Of a DNA stretch of 64,000 nt, positions 18,015-27,043 are shown one piece after another (within the stretch, counting starts at the first letter, position 1; every line of letters begins with the position of its first letter). Under the pieces are notes generated by a model that was given only the letters and a program-made list of their open reading frames with translations, had not been told where the DNA came from and ran no database searches. The translations under genes were made by a program, and so were the position numbers. The stretch is from Viridibacterium sp035456105 (GTDB lineage Bacteria; Pseudomonadota; Gammaproteobacteria; Burkholderiales; Rhodocyclaceae): NCBI GenBank assembly GCA_035456105.1, contig DATIDV010000029.1, positions 124,001 to 188,000 of the forward strand, written 5' to 3'.

Positions 18015-19619
18015 ATGCACGACAAAATCCTGATTCTCGATTTCGGTTCCCAGGTCACCCAGCTGATCGCCCGCCGTGTGCGTGAAGCGCATGTCTATTG
18101 CGAAATCCATCCGAACGACGTGTCGGACGACTTCATCCGCAGCTTCGCGCCCAAGGGCATCATCCTCTCCGGCAGTCATGCCTCGACCTACGAGGATCAC
18201 GAACTACGCGCGCCGCAGGCAGTGTGGGATCTTGGCGTGCCGGTGCTGGGCATCTGCTACGGCATGCAGACCATGGCCGTGCAGCTTGGTGGCGTGGTGA
18301 GCTGGAGTGATACGCGCGAGTTCGGCTATGCCGAAGTGCGGGCGCACGGCCACACGAAATTCCTGCAGGACATCCAGGACTTCGCGACCGCCGAAGGTCA
18401 CGGCATGCTCAAGGTGTGGATGAGTCACGGTGACAAGGTTACTGCACTGCCGCCTGGGTTCAAGCTGATGGCCTCGACGCCGAGTTGCCCCATTGCCGGC
18501 ATGGCGAATGAAGAGAAGGGCTACTACGCCGTCCAGTTCCATCCGGAAGTGACGCACACCTTGCAAGGTGCAGCCATGATCACACGCTTCGCGCGAGAGA
18601 TCGCAGGCTGTGCGGGTGACTGGATCATGGGCGACTACATCGCGGAAGCCGTCGCGAAGATCCGCGAGCAGGTGGGCGACGAAGAAGTCATTCTTGGCCT
18701 GTCCGGCGGTGTCGATTCTTCGGTTGCGGCAGCACTGATTCATCGCGCCATCGGCGACCAGCTGACCTGTGTATTCGTCGATCACGGTCTGCTGCGCCTC
18801 AACGAGGGCGACACGGTGATGGGGATGTTCGCCGGCAAACTGCATGCGAAAGTCATTCGCGTTGATGCAACCGAGCTGTTCATGGGCGAACTCGCAGGCG
18901 TCACCGATCCTGAGCAGAAGCGCAAGATCATCGGCCGCCTGTTTGTTGATGTCTTCAAAGCTGAGGCGGCTAAGCTCAAGGCTGGCGACGGCGGACACAA
19001 AGGCGCGACCTTCCTCGCACAAGGCACGATTTATCCGGATGTCGTCGAGAGTGGCGGCACCAAGACCAAGAAGGCCACGACCATCAAGAGCCATCACAAC
19101 GTGGGTGGCTTGCCGGAGCAACTCGGGCTCAAGCTGCTCGAACCTCTGCGCGAATTGTTCAAGGACGAAGTGCGCGAACTGGGCGTTGCACTCGGCCTGC
19201 CGCACGACATGGTTTATCGCCATCCCTTCCCGGGGCCGGGCCTGGGCGTGCGTATTCTCGGCGATGTGAAGATGGAGTACGCCGACCTGCTGCGTCGTGC
19301 CGATGCGATCTTCATCGAAGAGCTGCGCAAGACCGTTGACGAGGCCTCCGGCAAGACCTGGTATGACCTGACCAGTCAGGCCTTCGTTGTTTTCCTGCCG
19401 GTCAAGAGCGTCGGCGTGATGGGCGACGGTCGTACCTACGACTACGTGGTGGCCTTGCGCGCAGTGCAGACTCAGGACTTCATGACGGCCCATTGGGCGC
19501 ATTTGCCGTACGACTTGCTCGGCAAGGTCAGCAATCGCATCATCAATGAAGTGCGTGGCATCAATCGTGTGGTGTACGACGTTTCTGGCAAGCCGCCAGC
19601 GACGATCGAGTGGGAATGA
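18015..19619 (+). CDS. guaA: GMP synthase (glutamine-hydrolysing)
   Basis: This 534-aa enzyme aminates XMP to GMP. A class I glutamine amidotransferase domain comes first, with nucleophile Cys in VLGICYGMQTMA and the His/Glu pair in QFHPEVTHT. The ATP pyrophosphatase domain with P-loop LSGGVDSSVAAAL follows from about residue 205. The dimerisation domain ends in the family tail PPATIEWE. It is paired with guaB. Confidence 0.98.
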   Translation: MHDKILILDFGSQVTQLIARRVREAHVYCEIHPNDVSDDFIRSFAPKGIILSGSHASTYEDHELRAPQAVWDLGVPVLGICYGMQTMAVQLGGVVSWSDTREFGYAEVRAHGHTKFLQDIQDFATAEGHGMLKVWMSHGDKVTALPPGFKLMASTPSCPIAGMANEEKGYYAVQFHPEVTHTLQGAAMITRFAREIAGCAGDWIMGDYIAEAVAKIREQVGDEEVILGLSGGVDSSVAAALIHRAIGDQLTCVFVDHGLLRLNEGDTVMGMFAGKLHAKVIRVDATELFMGELAGVTDPEQKRKIIGRLFVDVFKAEAAKLKAGDGGHKGATFLAQGTIYPDVVESGGTKTKKATTIKSHHNVGGLPEQLGLKLLEPLRELFKDEVRELGVALGLPHDMVYRHPFPGPGLGVRILGDVKMEYADLLRRADAIFIEELRKTVDEASGKTWYDLTSQAFVVFLPVKSVGVMGDGRTYDYVVALRAVQTQDFMTAHWAHLPYDLLGKVSNRIINEVRGINRVVYDVSGKPPATIEWE

Positions 19620-19648
19620 TCTAGGCCCGCCAACGGTGAGGATTGAAA

Positions 19649-20230
19649 ATGAGCGCTCAGCTTTCTCTGGACGGTATCGACCCTCCCGTATTTACGGATA
19701 GCCTGTTCTACGCGCTGTTGCCCGATGCAGAGAGCGCAGGACAGATTGTCGATTTGGCGCGGCGGCTGCGCGCTGACCACCGCCTCAAAGGTGCGGCGAT
19801 ACCCAGCGAGAGATTGCATGTCACGCTGGCTTTTCTTGGCGCATTTGCCGGCCTGCCAAAGGCCGTTGTTTCGAGTGCCATCGTCGCGGGCGAGCGCTTC
19901 GAGGGCGCACCGTTCGACGTGTCGTTTGATCGCGTGCAAAAGTTTGGTCACGACAAACGGGCTGTTGTCTTGCGGGGAAGCGAGGATGCAACGGCTGTGG
20001 ACGAGTTCCAGCGCCGTCTGGTTGAAACCATGCGTTATCAAGGGCTGAAGCCTGCTGGCCCCACGGGCTTCACTGCGCACCTCACCTTGTTGTATGACGA
20101 AGGTGGGGTGGCGGAGGAACATGTTGCGCCCGTCAGCTGGACAGTCAGAGAATTTGTGCTTGTGCATAGTCTGATCGGGCAAAGTCGCCACGAAATTCTG
20201 GGGCGCTGGCCGCTTCGGCCGCGCGCTTGA
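19649..20230 (+). CDS. thpR: RNA 2',3'-cyclic phosphodiesterase (2'-5' RNA ligase family)
   Basis: This 193-aa member of the 2H phosphoesterase superfamily has two HxTx motifs: ERLHVTLAFLG in the N-half and TAHLTLLYD in the C-half. Family members hydrolyse 2',3'-cyclic phosphates and can ligate tRNA halves in vitro. The ATG at 19649 was chosen over an upstream TTG at 19643. It follows guaA by 29 bases. Confidence 0.88.
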   Translation: MSAQLSLDGIDPPVFTDSLFYALLPDAESAGQIVDLARRLRADHRLKGAAIPSERLHVTLAFLGAFAGLPKAVVSSAIVAGERFEGAPFDVSFDRVQKFGHDKRAVVLRGSEDATAVDEFQRRLVETMRYQGLKPAGPTGFTAHLTLLYDEGGVAEEHVAPVSWTVREFVLVHSLIGQSRHEILGRWPLRPRA

Positions 20231-20293
20231 GTGTGAGGCGCTTGGTATTGGCGGTCAGACCTGGATGAAGCTGCTTGAGCAGGAGATTGCGGA

Positions 20294-20776
20294 ATGAGTG
20301 AGGCACAGGTCGGTGTAAGCGAGACTTTCATGCGCGAGGCTTTGGCCTTGGCGCGGGAAGCCGGCAGCCTCGACGAAGTGCCGGTCGGGGCCGTGGTTGT
20401 CTGCGAGGGACGGATCGTCGGCCGCGGTTTCAATCAGCCTATCCTGAGTCACGACCCGACGGCGCATGCCGAAGTGATGGCCCTGCGTGATGCCGCCCGG
20501 AATCTCGGCAACTATCGCCTGCCGGGTTGCGAACTCTATGTGACGCTTGAACCCTGCATGATGTGTTCGGGCGCGATCATGCATGCGCGCATTGCCCGCG
20601 TGGTTTTCGGCGCGCGTGATGCGAAGACTGGCGTGGCGGGCAGCGTGCTCGACTTGTATGGCGAGACCCGCCTCAATCATCACGCCAGCATTGAAGGTGG
20701 TGTGCTGGCTGAGGAGTGTGGTGGCCTGCTGTCGAGCTTCTTTGCTGCAAAGCGCCAACGCACCTTGTTGGCATAA
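20294..20776 (+). CDS. tadA: tRNA-specific adenosine deaminase
   Basis: This 160-aa zinc deaminase converts A34 to inosine in tRNA-Arg(ACG). The catalytic signature is complete: HAEVMALRDAAR supplies the zinc His and proton-shuttle Glu, and EPCMMCSGAI supplies the two zinc cysteines. It is downstream of thpR on the same strand. Confidence 0.95.
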   Translation: MSEAQVGVSETFMREALALAREAGSLDEVPVGAVVVCEGRIVGRGFNQPILSHDPTAHAEVMALRDAARNLGNYRLPGCELYVTLEPCMMCSGAIMHARIARVVFGARDAKTGVAGSVLDLYGETRLNHHASIEGGVLAEECGGLLSSFFAAKRQRTLLA

Positions 20777-20840
20777 ATTCGCGCCTTCCGTCCTGTCGGG
20801 CGGCGCTTGGCAGCGCGTCGCGGTGTAAGCTTGCCGGGCC

Positions 20841-21797
20841 ATGAAAACCAGAGCCAGCCAAGTTTCCCTCGTGCGAGCCGCTGCGGCGGTTAAACCCGTG
20901 ATTGCCCTGGTGGCGCCCTCGGCATTTCTCCCTGATATCGAATTCCTCGATCGCGCCGTTGCGGCGATGCAGTCGCTGGGCTGGGATCTTCGTTACGATC
21001 GTGCCGCCTTGATCGGACGCAGCGAGCGTTTTCCGGCACCGGATGCCGAACGTATCGCGGCCTTGTACGCGGCGGCTGAAGACCCGGAAGTCAATGTCGT
21101 CATGGCGCTGCGCGGTGGCTATGGCATCAGTCGCCTGCTTGATGATCTTGATTTCGGGCGTATCGCCGCCGGCAACAAGCTGTGGGTCGGACACAGCGAC
21201 TTCACTGCTTTCCAGCTCGCGCTATTGCAGCATACCGGGCATGCCAGTCTGGCCGGGCCGATGGCCGCCACCGATTTCGGCATGGTGCCGCCCAGCGCGT
21301 TCATGCTCACGCATTTCCGTCGCTGGTTCGAGGCGGCTTACGACAGTATCAACGTGCCGGTCGCCGCAGGTTGGCAGGGCGAGGTCTCGGGCCTGCTGTG
21401 GGGCGGCAATCTCACCATGCTGGCTCACCTTGTCGGCAGCCCGCATTGCCCGCAGGTGTCGGGCGGCATCCTGTTCCTCGAGGACGCCGGGGAGACGCCG
21501 TTTCGCGTGGAGCGCATGCTCTATCAGCTTTTCCATGCAGGCGTCTTGCAAGCGCAGCGCGCCATTGTTTTCGGTCAGTTCGGCGACTATCGACTGACGG
21601 ATCGCGACAATGGCTATGACTTGCCTGACGTGATTGCGCATTGGCAGGACAAACTCGGCATACCGGTGTTCTCCGGCCTGATGCACGGGCATGTTGCGGA
21701 CAAACTGAGTCTGCCGATCGGCGGTTATGCCTCGATCCAGTCCGGAGCTGACGGCTACGACATGCGTTATGCCTTCAGCCGCGAGGCACTGGCGTGA
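20841..21797 (+). CDS. ldcA: Muramoyltetrapeptide LD-carboxypeptidase (S66 family)
   Basis: This 318-aa cytoplasmic serine peptidase releases the terminal D-Ala from recycled murein tetrapeptides. The S66 nucleophile region is VMALRGGYGISRLL followed by KLWVGHSDFTAFQLAL, and the catalytic His/Glu lie in the C-terminal part (LFLEDAGETPFRVERML; GLMHGHVADKLSLPIG). It overlaps the next gene by 4 bases. Confidence 0.93.
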   Translation: MKTRASQVSLVRAAAAVKPVIALVAPSAFLPDIEFLDRAVAAMQSLGWDLRYDRAALIGRSERFPAPDAERIAALYAAAEDPEVNVVMALRGGYGISRLLDDLDFGRIAAGNKLWVGHSDFTAFQLALLQHTGHASLAGPMAATDFGMVPPSAFMLTHFRRWFEAAYDSINVPVAAGWQGEVSGLLWGGNLTMLAHLVGSPHCPQVSGGILFLEDAGETPFRVERMLYQLFHAGVLQAQRAIVFGQFGDYRLTDRDNGYDLPDVIAHWQDKLGIPVFSGLMHGHVADKLSLPIGGYASIQSGADGYDMRYAFSREALA

Positions 21798-22216
21798 CGG
21801 CAGTCGTCCGGCTAGGTAGTTGGGACGAATTGGGTGTTGCGGCTTATGCCATACGACATCAGGTTTTCGTGCTGGAGCAGGGCGTGCCGGTCGAGCTTGA
21901 GCTTGACGAACACGATGCGACTGCCTTGCACGCCTTGTTGAGCGTGGGGGATGTGCCGATTGCCACCGGCCGCTTGCTGGCGGATGGCCACCTTGGCCGC
22001 ATTGCGGTACTTGAGGCGCATCGTCGTCACGGGCATGGTCAACGTCTGATGCAGGCGCTCATCGATATCGCCAGACAGCGCGGGTATGGTGAGCTGATCC
22101 TGCATGCGCAAATGCGTGCGCAGGCTTTCTATGCGGGTCTCGGCTTCTGCCCGATGGGGGCTGCCTTCATGGAGGCAGGCATTCCGCATATCGGTATGCG
22201 TTTGCAGCTGGCCTGA
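21794..22216 (+). CDS. GNAT family N-acetyltransferase
   Basis: This 140-aa protein has the GNAT fold. RHQVFVLEQGVPVELELDEHD is typical of YjcF/ElaA-like GNATs. LGRIAVLEAHRRHGHGQRLM forms the acetyl-CoA pyrophosphate loop (R-x-x-x-G-x-G), and AFYAGLGF is the C-terminal motif. The GTG start overlaps the ldcA stop. The substrate is unknown. Confidence 0.85.
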   Translation: MTAVVRLGSWDELGVAAYAIRHQVFVLEQGVPVELELDEHDATALHALLSVGDVPIATGRLLADGHLGRIAVLEAHRRHGHGQRLMQALIDIARQRGYGELILHAQMRAQAFYAGLGFCPMGAAFMEAGIPHIGMRLQLA

Positions 22217-22222
22217 GCTGCT

Positions 22223-22516
22223 TCAATCGTTCGAGTCGACGCTACGGAAATGCTCTATGTGACGCTTGCTGTCCTCGGCGAGTGCAGCCAGCAAGCCTGA
22301 TCGAATCGTGATTTCGTCGAGCGCCCGACCGAAGGCGTTTGCATCGGTGATGCCTTCATAGACTTCCATCCACGTCGCCGCATCGTCGGCCCTTTGCAGC
22401 AGTTCCCCATGAATGCCGCAACGAACCTGAACCTGCTTCAGGATCGCATCGGCCGCTGCCATGGCGGCTTCGCGCTGGAGCAAGTCGATGCGGTAATACA
22501 CATAAAAGCTGGACAC
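22223..22516 (-). CDS. DUF4936 family protein
   Basis: This 97-aa protein (SSFYVYYRIDLLQREAAMAA) has the ferredoxin-like alpha/beta pattern of DUF4936, a betaproteobacterial family of unknown function. I chose the GTG at 22516 because it falls 10 bases after the ygfZ stop and starts at the conserved strand; a longer frame to 22555 overlaps ygfZ. It is co-oriented with ygfZ and probably co-transcribed. Confidence 0.75.
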   Translation of the reverse strand: MSSFYVYYRIDLLQREAAMAAADAILKQVQVRCGIHGELLQRADDAATWMEVYEGITDANAFGRALDEITIRSGLLAALAEDSKRHIEHFRSVDSND

Positions 22517-22526
22517 CGACCGAGCT

Positions 22527-23564
22527 TCAGCTGACCGTGTAAGGCAAATTGCCAAAGCTCAGTAAGGGGCCTTCCGGCGAACCAAGATGGACTTGTCCGC
22601 CTTCGAAGGCGGCGATCTGCAATACCGCCAGTGCATCGAAACCACCTTGTGGAGCAGGCGCGACGGAGAGCAGTTTGCCGCAGGACTGATCGCCGAATTC
22701 CGGCGCAAACAGGTCGCTGCCGGGCTTTGGTGCGTCAGCTACATCGAGATGTGCAAGGTACATGCGCTTCTTGAGCTTGCCGAGATATTGCGTGCGAGCG
22801 ACGATTTCCTGACCCGGGTAGCAACCTTTCTGGAAATTCACGCCGCCAATCAATTCGAAGTTGAGCATCTGGGCGACGAACTCGTCCTGCGTCGCTGCGG
22901 TGATCTGTGGCACACCGGCCTGAATGTCCAGCCAGCGCCAGGCAGCCGTGCCCGCCGGCTTGGCACCGCGCGAGCTGAGCTTCTGCCAGACATTAGCGGC
23001 CTGGCCGATAGGGACAATCAGCACCATGCGGCTGGCGTCAATGCGCACGACCTGTACCGTGCCTTGCGAGACGGTAAAGACTTCCGGTGGCAGTGCGAGA
23101 CCTGCCGCATCAAGCGCGGTCGCAGCGTCGGCGCCAGCGATGCCGATCAGCGCGAATTCGGGCGTTACGTCGGCGAGACGCACTTTGGAGCGCATCACGT
23201 ACATGGCCAGCTTCTTGTGGATAGCGGCGAGCAGATCGGTCGACAGTTGCAGCAGGTAGCCGGTGTTGTCGCGCCACAGCGTGAAGTTGGCCAGCATGCG
23301 GCCCTTGGGGGTGTTGAAACTGGTGTATTGCGCGCCGTGCAGAGGCAGTTTCTTGACGTCGTTGGACAGCAGGTTGTGCAGGAATACGGCCGTGTCTTCA
23401 CCTTCGGCGCGAATCAGGCTGGTGTGCGTGAGCGGGACGATCACCGTGCCGGACGCGGCGAGGGCAACGTCGGCGCGCTCGTCGCCAAAGTGCACAATGC
23501 CTGCATGGCCCTCCTCAAAACGAGCGCCGATTTCGTCGAGAAAAACTAGCCAGGGTGACTGCAT
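22527..23564 (-). CDS. ygfZ: Folate-binding Fe-S cluster repair protein YgfZ
   Basis: This 345-aa GcvT-like protein supports Fe-S cluster assembly or repair using tetrahydrofolate. The diagnostic motif K-G-C-Y-P-G-Q-E is present in NFQKGCYPGQEIVARTQYLG. Its length fits the betaproteobacterial form. It is divergent from mltG, with a TATAAT in the gap. Confidence 0.92.
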   Translation of the reverse strand: MQSPWLVFLDEIGARFEEGHAGIVHFGDERADVALAASGTVIVPLTHTSLIRAEGEDTAVFLHNLLSNDVKKLPLHGAQYTSFNTPKGRMLANFTLWRDNTGYLLQLSTDLLAAIHKKLAMYVMRSKVRLADVTPEFALIGIAGADAATALDAAGLALPPEVFTVSQGTVQVVRIDASRMVLIVPIGQAANVWQKLSSRGAKPAGTAAWRWLDIQAGVPQITAATQDEFVAQMLNFELIGGVNFQKGCYPGQEIVARTQYLGKLKKRMYLAHLDVADAPKPGSDLFAPEFGDQSCGKLLSVAPAPQGGFDALAVLQIAAFEGGQVHLGSPEGPLLSFGNLPYTVS

Positions 23565-23620
23565 GATCGTGAGCTTCCTGCTGCAAAAAACGGTGGGAAT
23601 TTAGATGGGGTGTTTCGGCT

Positions 23621-23626
23621 ATTATA
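23621..23626 (-). promoter_or_regulatory. Possible -10 box for ygfZ
   Basis: TATAAT on the minus strand lies about 57 bases upstream of the ygfZ ATG. No good -35 hexamer is seen at 16-18 bases. The same bases read TATTAT/TATAGG on the plus strand and could instead serve mltG. Confidence 0.3.
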
Positions 23627-23773
23627 GGCGCCGCTTGCCTCATGCCTGCGTGATCACTTTGGCAATATTGCTGCACCCCGGTTCCCTGTTTGCGGCGCTG
23701 TTGCAAATGTTGATATTGCACTTTTCGCTGCTGCCGTCTCATGTCCCGCTTCCTGTTTGCCTGACCTCGTCTC

Positions 23774-24778
23774 ATGCTCCGTCTGTTTTCTCGTCTCTTC
23801 TGGTGGGGCATCGTCTGCGCACTTCTGGTCGCAGGCGCAGCCGTCTGGTACGCGATGCAACCGTTGTCGCAACGCGCTACCGTGCTTGATGTGGAAGTGG
23901 CGCGAGGCGGTTCGATGCGCGACGTCGCGCGCCAGATTGCAGAGCAGGGCATCGATGTGTCACCGACCTTTCTGGTTTGGGTCGCGCGCCTGAGTGGCCG
24001 CGCCAATCGCGTGCAGGCGGGCAATTACCGCATTGAACAGGGCATCACGCCCTGGGGCCTGATCATGCTGCTGTCGAATGGCTCGACTTCGTATGCGCAA
24101 GTGGCTTTCATCGAGGGCTGGAACTTCCGTCAGTTGCGCGCCGCGCTGGATGCGATGCCTGATCTGAATCACGACACACTGGGTCTGTCCGACGCCGAGG
24201 TATTGGCAAAACTCGACATGCAGGAGGCCAGCCCTGAAGGTTTGTTCTTCCCTGACACCTACTTTGTTTCACGTGGCATCAGCGATCTCGAAGTCCTGCG
24301 TCGCGCGCATGAGCAATTGCAGAAGGTGCTCGATCGCGAATGGGCGCAGCGGTCGCCGGGCTTGCCAGTGAGCACTGTTTATGAGGGCCTGACGCTGGCG
24401 TCGGTTATCGAGAAGGAAACGGGCACGGCTTCCGATCGCGACAAGATTGCTTCGGTGTTTGTGAATCGCTTGCGCATCGGCATGCCCTTGCAGAGCGACC
24501 CGACGGTGATCTACGGCATGGGCGTGAATTTCGACGGCAATCTGCGTCGTCGCGACCTGCAGGCAGATAACCCTTACAACAGTTATACGCGGCGCGGCCT
24601 GCCGCCGACGCCGATTGCCATGCCTGGGCTGGCTGCCCTGCGTGCGGCCTTCAATCCGGCGCGCACCGATTTTCTCTATTTCGTTTCACGTGGCGACGGC
24701 AGCAGCCAGTTTTCACGCTCGCTGGACGAACACAATCGTGCCGTGGCGCGCTATCAGAAAGGCAAGGGCGCACGATGA
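23774..24778 (+). CDS. mltG: Endolytic murein transglycosylase MltG
   Basis: This 334-aa inner-membrane lytic transglycosylase cuts nascent glycan strands and terminates peptidoglycan chains. One N-terminal TM helix (about 10-30) precedes a LysM-like subdomain (GGSMRDVARQIAEQG). The YceG catalytic region contains LASVIEKETG with the catalytic Glu and LQSDPTVIYGMG. It overlaps tmk by 4 bases. Confidence 0.95.
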   Translation: MLRLFSRLFWWGIVCALLVAGAAVWYAMQPLSQRATVLDVEVARGGSMRDVARQIAEQGIDVSPTFLVWVARLSGRANRVQAGNYRIEQGITPWGLIMLLSNGSTSYAQVAFIEGWNFRQLRAALDAMPDLNHDTLGLSDAEVLAKLDMQEASPEGLFFPDTYFVSRGISDLEVLRRAHEQLQKVLDREWAQRSPGLPVSTVYEGLTLASVIEKETGTASDRDKIASVFVNRLRIGMPLQSDPTVIYGMGVNFDGNLRRRDLQADNPYNSYTRRGLPPTPIAMPGLAALRAAFNPARTDFLYFVSRGDGSSQFSRSLDEHNRAVARYQKGKGAR

Positions 24779-25392
24779 GCCGGGGACGTTTCATCACGTT
24801 TGAGGGTATCGACGGAGCGGGCAAGAGCACGCAGATTGCGGGCGTAGTCGATGCCCTGCGTCAGCGCGGCCGCGAAGTCGTGCAATCGCGCGAACCCGGA
24901 GGCACGCCCCTGTCGGAGAAGCTGCGCGAGTTGGTGCTGCACGAGACGATGAATCTGGAAACGGAAGCGCTGCTGATGTTTGCGGCGCGGCGTGAACATC
25001 TGGCGGCGGTCATTGAGCCTGCTCTGGCGCGCGGCGCCTGGGTGGTGTGTGATCGCTTCACGGATGCGACCTATGCCTACCAGGTTGGCGGTCGTGGTTT
25101 GAGCGATGAGAAATTCCGTGCACTCGAAAGCTGGGTGCATCCGCATTTGCAACCAGACCTGACCTTTCTCTTCGATGTCGAGCCCGCCGTGGCAGCGCAG
25201 CGCATTGCACAGGGGCGTGCAGACAAGGATCGCTTCGAGCGCGAGCAACGTGATTTCTTCGAGCGTGTGCGTGCGGCTTACCTCAAGCGCGCAGATGAGA
25301 GTACCGGCCGTATTGCCGTGATTGACGCGGCGCGCACGCCAGACGCGGTGACGGCCGACGTGTTGAATGTTCTCGGCTCAAGGCTGTCATGA
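24775..25392 (+). CDS. tmk: Thymidylate kinase
   Basis: This 205-aa P-loop kinase converts dTMP to dTDP. The N-terminus RFITFEGIDGAGKSTQ holds the P-loop, the DRX motif is in VVCDRFTDATYAYQ, and a lid region with arginines follows (GRADKDRFERE). It sits in the conserved mltG-tmk-holB run with 4-base overlaps on both sides. Confidence 0.97.
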   Translation: MSRGRFITFEGIDGAGKSTQIAGVVDALRQRGREVVQSREPGGTPLSEKLRELVLHETMNLETEALLMFAARREHLAAVIEPALARGAWVVCDRFTDATYAYQVGGRGLSDEKFRALESWVHPHLQPDLTFLFDVEPAVAAQRIAQGRADKDRFEREQRDFFERVRAAYLKRADESTGRIAVIDAARTPDAVTADVLNVLGSRLS

Positions 25393-26453
25393 GTACCTTG
25401 GCTGACCTTCCTCCTTGGTTGATGCCGCTATGGGCACGTGCCTTCTCGCAAGGCAAGCGCCTGCCGCACGCCCTTCTGCTGGCGGGTGCGCCGGGCAGTG
25501 GCAAGCGGCTGTTTGCAGAAAAACTCGCGCAGAGCCTGCTCTGCGATGCGCCGGACGCGCAGGGCTTCAGCTGCGGCGTGTGTGGCTCGTGCAACTGGTT
25601 CGGTGCGGCAAATCATCCGGACATGCACCGCATCGTGCCGGCCAGCGAGGAGGCGGATGACGCCGAAGAGGGCGAAGCTGACTCGGGCAAGAAAGAGAAA
25701 AAGAAATCCGACCAGATCCGCATCGACCAGATGCGTGACATGCAGGGCCTCATGGAAATCAGTGGCCATCAGGGCGGGCGCCGTGTGGTGCTGATCGACC
25801 CGGCCGAGGCGATGAACCCGGCCGCAGCCAACGCCCTGCTCAAAAGTCTTGAAGAACCGCCGATTGATGCCGTATTCCTGTTGGTAAGCCACGCACCACG
25901 ACGCCTGCTGCCGACGATACGCAGCCGCTGTCAGGTCTGGGATTTTCCGGTGCCTGATCCGACCGTTGCAACACAGTGGCTGCAGGCACGCGGCGCAAAG
26001 AGTCCGGACGCTGTATTGGGCTTTGCCAGCGGCTTGCCGTTGGCAGCGCTGACTTTTGTCGATGGAGCGCTCGCCGAGGCGCGTCAGCGCTTCGCCCGTG
26101 ACATGCTGGCCTTGCCGAAAACTGATCCGCTCAAGCTGGCAGGACAGTGGGAAGCATGGCTCAAGGCCAAGGATGCGGACAAGATGGGTCTGTCGATGAC
26201 CTTGCTGGTGGGCTGGCTGCAACGCTGGCTGTCGGATGGTTCGAGATTGGCGGCAGGGAGCAGGGCGCGTTTCTTTCGCGACTTCGCACCGCAGCTTGGT
26301 GCGCTGAGTGCAGGGCGCGGCGAAAGCTGGATGGCTTGTTACAATGAATTGTTGGCTTATCGCCGCGTAGCGCAACATCCATTGAATGCGCGGCTGTTTC
26401 TCGAAGACGTGTTGTTGCGCGTAGCGCGAGCAACCAATAGCAAGGCCGCTTAG
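25389..26453 (+). CDS. holB: DNA polymerase III subunit delta'
   Basis: This 354-aa clamp-loader subunit has the AAA+ fold: a Walker-A-like segment GAPGSGKRLFAEKLA, zinc-binding cysteines in CGVCGSCNW, the Walker-B-like VVLIDPAEAMNPAAANALL, and SRCQ (TIRSRCQVWDFP) in sensor 1. A charged insertion lies at about residues 90-115 (EEADDAEEGEADSGKKEKKK). It is coupled to tmk. Confidence 0.95.
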   Translation: MSTLADLPPWLMPLWARAFSQGKRLPHALLLAGAPGSGKRLFAEKLAQSLLCDAPDAQGFSCGVCGSCNWFGAANHPDMHRIVPASEEADDAEEGEADSGKKEKKKSDQIRIDQMRDMQGLMEISGHQGGRRVVLIDPAEAMNPAAANALLKSLEEPPIDAVFLLVSHAPRRLLPTIRSRCQVWDFPVPDPTVATQWLQARGAKSPDAVLGFASGLPLAALTFVDGALAEARQRFARDMLALPKTDPLKLAGQWEAWLKAKDADKMGLSMTLLVGWLQRWLSDGSRLAAGSRARFFRDFAPQLGALSAGRGESWMACYNELLAYRRVAQHPLNARLFLEDVLLRVARATNSKAA

Positions 26454-26508
26454 GCAAATTTTAATCAACGGGCAGCGTGGCTGCCTGTTATGTGAATCGA
26501 GGTCGTGA

Positions 26509-26868
26509 ATGGAAGCTCGTCCCGCCGTTGCCCGGCCTAGTGTGATGTCGCTGAACATCAACTCGCGCTCAGCGCTGCATGCGGCTTACATGCCTTTCGT
26601 GAAGAACGGTGGCCTGTTCATTCCGACGCCCAAGACCTACAACCCGGGCGATGAAGTCTTCCTGCTTTTGTTGCTCATGGATGACCCGGCCAAGCTGGCG
26701 ATCAAAGGCAAGGTGATCTGGATCACGCCGGCGAATGCGCAGAATGGCAAGACCCAGGGCGTGGGCGTGCAATTCGCCGCGGACGAAGGCGGGCAGCAGG
26801 CCAAGATCAAGATCGAACAGGTGCTGGGCGCCGCACTGGGCTCGAATCGGCCCACACATACTTTGTGA
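26509..26868 (+). CDS. PilZ domain protein
   Basis: This 119-aa single-domain protein has the PilZ/PilZN layout following holB that is conserved in beta- and gammaproteobacteria. KNGGLFIPTPKTYNPGDEVFLLL and GKVIWITPANAQNGKTQGVGVQF match the family. The RxxxR c-di-GMP motif is absent, as in the type IV pilus PilZ. A role in type IV pilus assembly is inferred from the family. Confidence 0.88.
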   Translation: MEARPAVARPSVMSLNINSRSALHAAYMPFVKNGGLFIPTPKTYNPGDEVFLLLLLMDDPAKLAIKGKVIWITPANAQNGKTQGVGVQFAADEGGQQAKIKIEQVLGAALGSNRPTHTL

Positions 26869-27036
26869 GTGAGGAGATATGAGTGAGGAGTGAGGAGCAA
26901 AACCCCCGGGGGTTTGCGCTTGTCCCTTGCTCATCACGCTTCAGCACTTCCTGACTCCGCTACGTGGGAAGGAATGGCGAGCAGTAAAAAGCCCCCACGG
27001 TTTTCCTCCTTACTCTTCTCTCATCACTCCTCACCC
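26866..27036. repeat. Imperfect inverted repeat element between pilZ and tatD
   Basis: The left arm (26866-26902) is built from GAGTGAGGAG units. The right arm (27001-27036) is its imperfect complement (CTCCTTACTC...CTCATCACTCCTCACC), ending in the same AAAAC/GTTTT edge. About 100 bases lie between the arms. The form resembles a short interspersed, non-autonomous repeat; other copies cannot be checked here. Confidence 0.55.
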
Positions 27037-27043
27037 GCTGCAA

